A stretch of 5,113 nucleotides of DNA, from positions 1 through 5,113 of the forward strand of contig JAHIUL010000082.1 of NCBI GenBank assembly GCA_018817195.1, read 5' to 3'. The DNA is from Candidatus Margulisiibacteriota bacterium (GTDB taxonomy: Bacteria; Margulisbacteria; WOR-1; O2-12-FULL-45-9). Positions 1 to 5,050 of this stretch are shown here, in pieces. How positions within the stretch are numbered: the first letter of the stretch is position 1; each line of letters opens with the position of its first letter. The notes under the pieces are model-generated. The model was not told the DNA's origin. It did no database searches and was given only the letters and a program-made list of their open reading frames with translations. The translations under genes were made by a program, and so were the position numbers.

Positions 1-133
1 AAGAATCAATGGCCACGCCAGAGGTCCCGTCCTGGCCAATCATGTAATCCAGGTCAGCAATGACAATATCGCCAGCGTAAGCTGTTTTGCCAGAATGGTT
101 GGAGAGAATTTTTTCAGCAATAGTTTGAGCCAT
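1..133 (-). CDS. leuC: LeuC/homoaconitase-family dehydratase large subunit, N-terminal fragment
   Basis: Only the first 44 codons are present; the gene continues beyond the left edge. The reading starts MAQTIAEKILSNHSG and contains AGDIVIADLDYMIGQDGT, the characteristic opening of the 3-isopropylmalate dehydratase / homoaconitase large-subunit family ([4Fe-4S] aconitase superfamily). In leucine synthesis these cytosolic enzymes isomerise 2- to 3-isopropylmalate together with a small LeuD subunit. The ATG overlaps the TAA of the upstream TPR-like gene by one base (TAATG on the minus strand). There is only a weak purine-rich stretch upstream, so translational coupling is likely. The iron-sulfur cysteines and substrate residues lie outside the window, so LeuC cannot be separated from homoaconitase (HacA) or a related 2,3-dimethylmalate-type dehydratase. 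The family call is firm; the symbol is the most probable member. Confidence 0.8.
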   Translation of the reverse strand, partial: MAQTIAEKILSNHSGKTAYAGDIVIADLDYMIGQDGTSGVAIDS

Positions 134-1101
134 TAGCGCGATTTCTTTCTTTTCTTTAGCTTGGGTTTCTTTTTAAGCTTAGCTTTGGCTGGCTTGGCAG
201 TTTCTCTTTCGTTTAAAGCCTTTTCAATAATGCTGGCTTTTTCAATCAAGTATGGATCAAGCCCTTCCATTTGTAATACCTGCTTAAGCAGCTTGGTTGC
301 TCGAGGGTGGGTAACTACGTCTGCTAAGTCAAGTTTTGCCCTGGCAATAAGATCTTTATAAGCAATCGGCATTTTAATAGCTTCTGTTAAGAATTTTTCC
401 GCCCTGTAGAAATCCCTGGCTTTGGCCCTGCGGGTTAATATTTCTGCTATAAGTATTTTGCCCTTGTTGGCAAAATAATCTTCCGGTCGAAGCTTTAATT
501 CCTTTTGAGATTGTTCAACAAACTTTAATGCTTGAATTAATTTGTTGGGGCTTTGATAAAAGGTTATTTCTGCTTTAGCTAATAAAGCTCGGCCGCGGAA
601 ATACCAGTGGGCTTCTTTTTCTTTGACCACCTGATTGATTAGGTCAAGGGCCTTGGCCCAGTCACCCTTGGCGCGCCTGGCTAAACGCAGTTCAGCTTCA
701 ACAATATAAGTTTTAGCGGCAAAAAAGTCAGCTACATCATTGCCTAATAATTTACGGGCCCTTTCGCATAAGGAAATAGCATTGTCAAACTCAGCGGGGT
801 CGCCGATCATTAACTCGGCTTTACCTACTAAAACGCGCGCTCTTAAATATTCCGGGATAGTGCGCAGCAGGATCTGGTCATAAAACTTCATAGCTTGAAC
901 CAGGTCTTTGGCCTCACCTCGGCCAACTAACATGTCGGCAATACCAAACATAATTTCCGGGGCATCAGAGCGGTTAGGGTGTTTGCTTAATAAAAAGTTA
1001 TAGCGTTTTAAGGCCTTATTGATTTTTTCTTTTTCTGATGGGATAGGAAAACCAACTTCCTTATCCACAATAAAACTCATAATCGGCGAGAGAATTGTCA
1101 T
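133..1101 (-). CDS. TPR-like helical-repeat protein with lysine-rich C-terminal tail
   Basis: A 322-residue protein, probably cytosolic because no signal peptide or membrane segment is visible. From about residue 45 to 280 it is built of roughly six helix-turn-helix units of 35-40 residues, at about 47-80, 85-119, 125-160, 165-201, 207-243 and 248-277. Each has an Ala/Leu-rich first helix, often with an AxAE-like core (GKAELM, VEAELRL, AKAEITF), and a second helix holding conserved Ala and aromatic residues. This is TPR/Sel1-like architecture, normally a protein-protein interaction scaffold. Residues about 302-322 are almost all Lys, Arg, Pro and Ala, which could bind RNA, DNA or an acidic partner. 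I chose ATG at 1101 over GTG at 1110: the anti-SD-like AAGGTGAT lies four bases upstream of the ATG and itself contains that GTG. The gene is first in a leftward unit with leuC. No specific function is recognised. Confidence 0.75.
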   Translation of the reverse strand: MTILSPIMSFIVDKEVGFPIPSEKEKINKALKRYNFLLSKHPNRSDAPEIMFGIADMLVGRGEAKDLVQAMKFYDQILLRTIPEYLRARVLVGKAELMIGDPAEFDNAISLCERARKLLGNDVADFFAAKTYIVEAELRLARRAKGDWAKALDLINQVVKEKEAHWYFRGRALLAKAEITFYQSPNKLIQALKFVEQSQKELKLRPEDYFANKGKILIAEILTRRAKARDFYRAEKFLTEAIKMPIAYKDLIARAKLDLADVVTHPRATKLLKQVLQMEGLDPYLIEKASIIEKALNERETAKPAKAKLKKKPKLKKRKKSR

Positions 1102-1105
1102 ATTT

Positions 1106-1119
1106 ATCACCTTCTCCTT
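1106..1119 (-). promoter_or_regulatory. Ribosome binding site that decides the TPR-gene start
   Basis: On the minus strand the leader reads AAGGAG followed directly by AAGGTGAT, then AAAT and ATG (1101). AAGGTGAT matches the standard anti-Shine-Dalgarno complement at good spacing for the ATG. The alternative GTG at 1110-1108 lies within this site and would sit only three bases from AGGAG, so the ATG is the better start. Confidence 0.6.
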
Positions 1120-1127
1120 GAAATTAT

Positions 1128-1156
1128 ATTGTATATAATGTAGAATATAATGTCAA
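1128..1156 (-). promoter_or_regulatory. Sigma-70-type promoter for the leftward TPR-leuC unit
   Basis: Reading the minus strand, a perfect -35 TTGACA (1156-1151) is followed by exactly 17 bases and TACAAT (1133-1128), five of six matches to the -10 consensus. Transcription would begin near 1121, giving a leader of about 20 bases that contains the TPR-gene Shine-Dalgarno. A further TATAAT at 1128-1123 is at the wrong distance from the -35. The -35 box ends one base before the rnc ATG on the opposite strand. Confidence 0.75.
1134..1151 (+). promoter_or_regulatory. Candidate -10 boxes for the rightward rnc operon
   Basis: Two perfect TATAAT hexamers occur on the plus strand, at 1134-1139 and 1146-1151. 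Neither has a recognisable -35 at 16-18 bases; the only TTGAAA (1118-1123) is 10 or 22 bases away. Initiation from the second box would fall at about 1157-1158, on the rnc start codon itself. Because the region is AT-rich and holds the opposite-strand promoter, one or both boxes may be incidental. Confidence 0.4.
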
Positions 1157-1945
1157 ATGGAGCATATTTCCCCACAAAGAGAAAAAGAACTGCAGGAGAT
1201 TGAGAAAAAACTAGGCGCCGCTTTTTTAAACCGCACTTTACTTAACCAGTCATTGACCCATAGTTCATTTGGCCACGAGAGAAAAGTTCCGGACAATGAA
1301 CGCCTTGAGTTTTTGGGTGATGCGGTTCTAAAGCTGGTTATTAGCGAATATCTCTACCACAAATTTCCGGAAAAAGCTGAAGGGGATCTTACCAAAATAA
1401 GGGCTTCAGTAATTTCCGATGATACGCTTGCGTTGGTTGGCCGCAAGTTTAACCTCGGCAGCTATCTTCACATGAGCGCTAACGAGAGACGCACTGGCGG
1501 TGAGAAACGCAAGTCAAACATTGCCAATGCTTTTGAGGCTTTAATTGGAGCTGTTTTCATAGATGCAGGTATTGGCAAATCACGCGAACTTATTTTACGC
1601 GGCCTGGAAAGTGAGATTGAAAAAAACTCCCGCGCAGGCTATATCAGCGATTATAAATCAACTCTGCAGGAGTATACGCAAAAACGCAAATGGGAACTGC
1701 CGCGCTACAAGGTTGTGAAGGAAACCGGGCCAAAGCATCGCCGTGTTTTTTGGATGGAAGTTAAGATTAAAGGGAAGCGTTTTGGTGTAGGCAAGGGCGG
1801 CAATAAAAAAGAATCAGAACAACGCGCCGCTATGCAGGCTTTAAGAAAATTAAAGAACGAAGAGAAGAATAAAAAGAAAGACCGCAAGGAAGACAGGCTC
1901 CTTGGCGGAATTATCTCTCAGGTGCGAAAAAGGATAAAGATGTAA
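1157..1945 (+). CDS. rnc: Ribonuclease III
   Basis: This 262-residue enzyme cleaves double-stranded RNA, acting in rRNA processing and mRNA turnover in the cytosol. The N-terminal RNase III domain (about 8-155) carries the signature NERLEFLGDAVL at 47-58, with the expected acidic residues E48, E51, D55 and E75 (EGDLT). The second metal-site motif reads NAFEALIGAVF, with E127 present and N124 where E. coli has Asp114. A double-stranded-RNA-binding domain occupies about 163-233 (DYKSTLQEY start, KESEQRAAMQALRKL end). A Lys/Arg-rich tail of about 29 residues follows, longer than in the 226-residue E. coli enzyme. The next in-frame codon to the 5' side of interest is a TAA at 1148, so ATG at 1157 is the natural start, yet no Shine-Dalgarno precedes it. 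The stop overlaps the pyrC start by one base. Identification is secure. Confidence 0.96.
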   Translation: MEHISPQREKELQEIEKKLGAAFLNRTLLNQSLTHSSFGHERKVPDNERLEFLGDAVLKLVISEYLYHKFPEKAEGDLTKIRASVISDDTLALVGRKFNLGSYLHMSANERRTGGEKRKSNIANAFEALIGAVFIDAGIGKSRELILRGLESEIEKNSRAGYISDYKSTLQEYTQKRKWELPRYKVVKETGPKHRRVFWMEVKIKGKRFGVGKGGNKKESEQRAAMQALRKLKNEEKNKKKDRKEDRLLGGIISQVRKRIKM

Positions 1946-3234
1946 TGGCGAAAATTTTGATTAAAAACGGCAGAGTAATTGATCCGGCCTCAAATGTTGA
2001 TGGAGTGAGGGATGTTTTAATTGAAAATGGGAGAGTGACTGCGGTGAAGTCACGTCTCACCCTTCGCCAGTCGCCTGCCATTGACGCGAAGGGGATGCTG
2101 GTGTTACCAGGATTGATTGATATGCATTCTCATCTTAGGGATCCAGGACGACCAGATAAAGAAACGATTTTCTCAGGAACACGATCAGCCGCAATGGGCG
2201 GCTTTACCTCTATCTGCTGCATGGCCAACACCAGTCCTGTGATTGATACTCCAGCCGCAGTTAAGTATGTTTTAAGCAAGGCAGCAGAAGAAGGTGCAGT
2301 TAATGTTTATCCTGTTGCAGCCATAACTGTGGGGCTTAAGGGTGAGGCACTGGCTGAAATGGGCCTAATGCGGGAGGCCGGGGCAATAGCTTTTTCTGAT
2401 GACGGCAATCCTGTGGCAGATGCCGGCATGATGCGCAAGGCCCTGGAATATGCTGCACAATTCGGCGCGCCAATAATTTCCCATTGCGAAGAAAAAGGTT
2501 TAGCTCATGGCGGGTCGATGAATGAAAGCGCTCTTTCAACTGCCATTGGCTTGCCGGGGATTCCTGCTTTGTCAGAAGAAATAATGGTAGCTCGAGACAT
2601 AATGCTGGCCGAAGAGTTTGGCCTGGTCCATATTGCCCATGTTTCTTCCGCTAAATCAGTTGAGCTAATCCGCAGGGCCAAGCGCCGCGGAGTAAAAATT
2701 ACCTGCGAAACCTGCCCTCATTATTTTAGTTTAACAGAGGAAGCTGTTAGAAACTATGATACTAATGCAAAAGTTAATCCGCCGCTCAAAAGCAAAAAAG
2801 ATGTGCAGGCAATTATCAGGGGCTTAAAGGACGGCACAATTGATGTAATTGCCACTGACCATGCGCCGCATAATATTGAAGAAAAAAATGTGGAATTTAA
2901 TCGCGCAGCTTTTGGCATGGTTGGTTTTGAAACAGCCTTAGCTTTGGCCTTAACTAACCTGGCAGAAACAAAAGCGTTAAAATTGAAAAATTTAGTTAAA
3001 AAATTTACTGTTGTCCCTGCGCAGATACTTAATCTTAATAAGGGAACCCTTAAAGTCGGGTCAGACGCTGATGTTATCATTGTTGATCCTAAAGCAGAAT
3101 GGACAGTTGATCCTGCGAAATTTGCTTCAAAGAGTAAAAACTCTCCTTTTGGCGGTTTTAAGTTAAATGGCAAGGTCTTATATACTGTTGTTGGCGGGAA
3201 AGTTGTGGTCAAGAATGGCAAGCTTCTTGTTTAA
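1945..3234 (+). CDS. pyrC: Dihydroorotase, class I
   Basis: A 429-residue amidohydrolase that reversibly cyclises N-carbamoyl-aspartate to dihydroorotate, the third step of pyrimidine synthesis. Length and motifs match class I bacterial dihydroorotases (Aquifex/Bacillus type). The DMHSHLRDPG motif supplies metal ligands H61 and H63 plus substrate Arg65, and N95 follows in the MANT motif. D153 of SDDG occupies the bridging position used instead of carboxylated lysine in the Aquifex type. H180 (SHCEE), H232 (HVSS) and the catalytic Asp305 in ATDHAPH complete the site, with N278 in the NPPLK loop. All expected active-site residues are present, so it should be active. In Aquifex this class works in complex with PyrB; no pyrB is visible here. 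The start overlaps the rnc stop (TAATG), with AAGGA at 1930-1934 as a modest ribosome site. The last 20 bases overlap the next gene. Confidence 0.95.
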   Translation: MAKILIKNGRVIDPASNVDGVRDVLIENGRVTAVKSRLTLRQSPAIDAKGMLVLPGLIDMHSHLRDPGRPDKETIFSGTRSAAMGGFTSICCMANTSPVIDTPAAVKYVLSKAAEEGAVNVYPVAAITVGLKGEALAEMGLMREAGAIAFSDDGNPVADAGMMRKALEYAAQFGAPIISHCEEKGLAHGGSMNESALSTAIGLPGIPALSEEIMVARDIMLAEEFGLVHIAHVSSAKSVELIRRAKRRGVKITCETCPHYFSLTEEAVRNYDTNAKVNPPLKSKKDVQAIIRGLKDGTIDVIATDHAPHNIEEKNVEFNRAAFGMVGFETALALALTNLAETKALKLKNLVKKFTVVPAQILNLNKGTLKVGSDADVIIVDPKAEWTVDPAKFASKSKNSPFGGFKLNGKVLYTVVGGKVVVKNGKLLV

Positions 3235-3847
3235 AATAGTTTTACCTTCATTTCTCATTTGTTGTTGCTCATTTATCATTTTTATTTCTGGTTGCGGTGA
3301 TGTTACTGGTGATTTAGCCAGTCTTTCAATTTCTCCCGTCAAAGTTACGGTTGGCGTAAATAAATCTCAGGTGTTCACTGTAGTTGGCCATGACGGCGTG
3401 GGCATGATTATTGAAGTTAGTCCCACCTGGAGTGTAACAGGCGGCATTGGCACTATAAGCTCAGATGGTCTTTTTAGCGCAGGTTCAGCTGCTGGTAGCG
3501 GCACAGTGGTTGCCAGCTATGAATCAATGTCAGCAACTGCCAGTGTGACGATAACTGACAAAGGCTGGATAATTGGCAGGGTATTGGACAGCAAAGGTAC
3601 AATAGTTCCCAGTATGAAGGTTTATTTAAAAAATACCGCTCTGCTTGATTTTACCGATTCAAGCGGTTATTACTCAATTTCCAATGTTCCGCCCGGCTCT
3701 TATGAAGCTTGGACCATGCAAACAGAAGTTTATCGGCCTGCCTCACAGGAAGTGGAAGTAGCTGCGGGTGGGACAGATACGGCAAATTTTACAATCCTCT
3801 ATTTTAGCGACCCGCCTGATTTATCAATCCCTGATTTTGAATTTTAG
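3215..3847 (+). CDS. Secreted lipoprotein with Ig-like (BIG2-type) and carboxypeptidase-regulatory-like domains
   Basis: A 210-residue predicted lipoprotein. Residues 1-26 form a signal peptide with a very hydrophobic core and lipobox ISGC, making C27 the lipidated residue. Glycine at +2 carries no obvious retention signal. Residues about 34-114 resemble a bacterial Ig-like group 2 domain (SISPVKVTV, then W72, then the G-I-S-S-D-G-L-F-S-A hallmark at 79-89). Residues about 117-194 match the carboxypeptidase-regulatory-like beta-sandwich (GRVLDSKG, then SSGYYSISNVPPGSY at 149-163). Such proteins are usually surface or periplasmic adhesion, scaffolding or sensor parts; no catalytic domain is present. 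I chose ATG 3215 over ATG 3167 because it gives a canonical short n-region and only a 20-bp overlap with pyrC. The ribosome site is weak, so coupling to pyrC is likely. The ligand is unknown. Confidence 0.8.
   Translation: MASFLFKIVLPSFLICCCSFIIFISGCGDVTGDLASLSISPVKVTVGVNKSQVFTVVGHDGVGMIIEVSPTWSVTGGIGTISSDGLFSAGSAAGSGTVVASYESMSATASVTITDKGWIIGRVLDSKGTIVPSMKVYLKNTALLDFTDSSGYYSISNVPPGSYEAWTMQTEVYRPASQEVEVAAGGTDTANFTILYFSDPPDLSIPDFEF
3247..3281. repeat. Period-7 array with TCATTT core, inside the lipoprotein signal-peptide codons
   Basis: Five consecutive heptamers can be laid out in register: TTCATTT (3247), CTCATTT (3254), a diverged GTTGTTG (3261), CTCATTT (3268) and ATCATTT (3275). The TCATTT core is exact in four of them. 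The array encodes part of the hydrophobic core of the lipoprotein signal peptide. Because 7 is not a multiple of 3, each unit is read in a different frame. It may be a short tandem repeat caught within a gene, or chance low complexity in a Phe/Ile/Leu-rich segment. Confidence 0.55.
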
Positions 3848-3861
3848 TATTGTCGTTGGCA

Positions 3862-3870
3862 TGATACAAT
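3862..3870 (+). promoter_or_regulatory. Extended -10 promoter element for the exchanger gene
   Basis: TGATACAAT fits the extended -10 form (TG, one base, then TACAAT). The -35 position at 17 bases is only TTTTAG, which an extended -10 promoter can tolerate. Transcription would begin about 3877-3880 and the ATG is at 3880, so the message would have almost no leader. No Shine-Dalgarno is present between the preceding stop at 3847 and the ATG. Confidence 0.5.
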
Positions 3871-3879
3871 ACACTTGAA

Positions 3880-4872
3880 ATGTTAATTGTTTGGCTAAAA
3901 TTTATCATTTGCGCTGCGATTATTTTTTTTGCCGGACAAAGACTGACAAAATACGGTGATGCAATTGCGGAGAAAACCGGCTTGTCCCGCACCTGGATAG
4001 GCATTGTTCTTTTAGCAATTATTACTTCTTTGCCTGAAATGGCTAATGGTATTTCCGCTGCGGCAATTGCCAATGTTCCAGACCTGGCCTTTGGCGATAT
4101 CCTGGGCGCCTGCATGATCAATATGTTCAATTTGGCGCTTTTTGATATGTTTTGGAGACTGAGAGGCAAAGGGTCTATTTTTTTAAAGCCTCAGCCAAGC
4201 AATATCCTTTCTGCATTTTTTGGTGTCGTAATGTTGGTTTTTGTTGCCCTGGCACTGTTATTGAGCCGTTTTGGCATTGATTTAAATATATTAGGCATTT
4301 CAGTTTATTCATTAATAATGTTTTTCCTTTTTATGCTTTTTCAGCGATATCTTTTTACCCATAGTAAGGCTGATGAAATTGTGGTTGAAGAAGAATATGG
4401 CCATCTGTCAAATTTTCGGATATATCTAAGCTTTTTTATAATGGCATTGATTGTAATTGCTGCAGGCAGCTGGCTGCCGTTTATCGGCGGTGATATTGTT
4501 GCGGTCATGGGTTGGGGAAAAACATTTGTGGCCGTTCTGTTCTTAGGTTTTGCCACGACTTTGCCTGAGGCGACTGTTTCTATTTCAGCCCTGCGCCTTG
4601 GCGAAATTGGAATGGCCAAAGGGAATTTGTTGGGCAGTAATATCTTTAATGTGTCATTAATATTTTTTGTGGACATATTTTATAGGCAGGGATCTTTGTT
4701 TGCGGCTGTTTCTTCAGGCATGATTTTTGCTGCGCTTTTTGGCGCTGTGCTTATGTTGGTTGCATACGTAACCCTGAGAAAGCGTCTTGTCAACGGTCTC
4801 TCCTCTTATGTCATAATGATTTTATACGTTTTGTCTCTTTTCTTCCTTTTTAAATCCGGCGCACTGTCGTAA
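3880..4872 (+). CDS. Sodium/calcium exchanger-family (CaCA, YrbG-like) membrane antiporter
   Basis: A 330-residue inner-membrane protein, close in length to E. coli YrbG, with about ten hydrophobic segments in two inverted halves. The alpha-1 repeat (about 27-90) contains T49-S50-L51-P52-E53 and then GACMINMFN at 76-84. The alpha-2 repeat (about 210-267) contains T226-T227-L228-P229-E230 and GSNIFN at 252-257. E53 and E230 correspond to the paired glutamates that bind Ca2+ and Na+ in the Methanocaldococcus NCX structure. An acidic, hydrophilic stretch at about 160-180 (HSKADEIVVEEEY) links the halves. The alpha-1 GSN motif is changed to GAC, so one binding-site serine is an alanine. Family membership is clear; the transported ion (Ca2+, Na+ or another cation) cannot be read from the sequence. 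It follows the lipoprotein by 32 bases and probably has its own promoter. Confidence 0.9.
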   Translation: MLIVWLKFIICAAIIFFAGQRLTKYGDAIAEKTGLSRTWIGIVLLAIITSLPEMANGISAAAIANVPDLAFGDILGACMINMFNLALFDMFWRLRGKGSIFLKPQPSNILSAFFGVVMLVFVALALLLSRFGIDLNILGISVYSLIMFFLFMLFQRYLFTHSKADEIVVEEEYGHLSNFRIYLSFFIMALIVIAAGSWLPFIGGDIVAVMGWGKTFVAVLFLGFATTLPEATVSISALRLGEIGMAKGNLLGSNIFNVSLIFFVDIFYRQGSLFAAVSSGMIFAALFGAVLMLVAYVTLRKRLVNGLSSYVIMILYVLSLFFLFKSGALS

Positions 4873-4886
4873 TTTCGACACCCATA

Positions 4887-4921
4887 GTAGAAAGTAGAGA
4901 GTAGAGCGTAGAGCTTAGCAG
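4887..4921. repeat. Left heptanucleotide array (GTAGARV)
   Basis: Four perfectly phased heptamers GTAGAAA, GTAGAGA, GTAGAGC and GTAGAGC (4887-4914) are followed by a degenerate fifth unit, TTAGCAG. The array begins 14 bases after the exchanger stop and is noncoding. It faces an inverted array at 4960-4987. The exact phasing of four units argues against chance composition. Confidence 0.8.
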
Positions 4922-4959
4922 TATCAATTTTTGTTGTTTTTATAGCAATAATTTCCTAT

Positions 4960-4987
4960 TTTCTACTTTCTACGCTCTATTTTCTAA
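4960..4987. repeat. Right heptanucleotide array, inverted relative to the left one
   Basis: The phased heptamers TTTCTAC, TTTCTAC, GCTCTAT and TTTCTAA are the reverse complements of GTAGAAA, GTAGAAA, ATAGAGC and TTAGAAA. Both arrays share TAGAGCGTAGA (left 4903-4913, right complement 4969-4979) and AGCTTAG (left 4912-4918, right complement 4984-4990). As a transcript the two arms could pair into a stem of about 28 bp with several mismatches and wobble pairs, closed by an AT-rich loop at about 4922-4954. No T-tract follows the right arm, so it is not a standard intrinsic terminator. Confidence 0.75.
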
Positions 4988-5017
4988 GCTTGGTAATAAC
5001 ATTGCTACACCCTTAAT

Positions 5018-5032
5018 GTCACAAAGTGTGGC
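5018..5032. promoter_or_regulatory. Small inverted repeat just upstream of the ORF6N ribosome site
   Basis: GTCACA, a three-base AAG loop and TGTGGC form a six-base stem with one T·G pair, ending about six bases before the Shine-Dalgarno. It could be an operator for an autoregulating protein, a small RNA hairpin, or chance. The only support is its position. Confidence 0.25.
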
Positions 5033-5037
5033 CAAAA

Positions 5038-5045
5038 AAGGAGGT
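5038..5045 (+). promoter_or_regulatory. Strong ribosome binding site for the ORF6N gene
   Basis: AAGGAGGT, a near-complete anti-Shine-Dalgarno complement, ends five bases before the ATG at 5051. It fixes the start and contrasts with the missing ribosome sites in front of rnc and the exchanger gene. Confidence 0.85.
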
Positions 5046-5050
5046 AGGCG

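Larger units (their letters stand above)
4873..5050. other. Intergenic region between exchanger and ORF6N gene
   Basis: This 178-base stretch holds the two facing heptad arrays, the T-rich segment between them, and a leader for the ORF6N gene. A further 7-bp inverted pair, TAGCAAT (4943-4949) and ATTGCTA (5001-5007), brackets the right array. A weak promoter-like pair, TTGGTA (4990-4995) with CTTAAT (5012-5017) at 16 bases, is possible but each box matches only four of six consensus bases. No intrinsic terminator or RNA gene is recognised. Confidence 0.5.

Noticed and set aside
161..361. Plus-strand open frame opposite the TPR gene tail
   Set aside because: It arises from the complement of the Lys/Ala-rich coding stretch and has no independent support.
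3167..3214. Upstream ATG giving a 16-residue longer lipoprotein
   Set aside because: It would overlap pyrC by 68 bases, has no ribosome site, and would disrupt the normal short n-region of the signal peptide.
2754..3221. Open frame of 155 codons antisense to pyrC
   Set aside because: It lies wholly within a well-supported pyrC with complete active-site motifs on the other strand, its translation shows no family pattern, and no ribosome site precedes it.
3804..4169. Antisense open frame across the lipoprotein/exchanger junction
   Set aside because: It overlaps two better-supported plus-strand genes, shows no recognisable domain, and would cover the exchanger promoter and alpha-1 repeat.
4341..4676. 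Antisense open frame within the exchanger gene
   Set aside because: A shadow of the membrane protein's codon bias; no ribosome site or domain pattern.
4884..4991. Rho-independent terminator or CRISPR array
   Set aside because: The stem is long, mismatched and AT-rich with no T-tract after it. The units are 7 bases with no spacers, so neither label fits.
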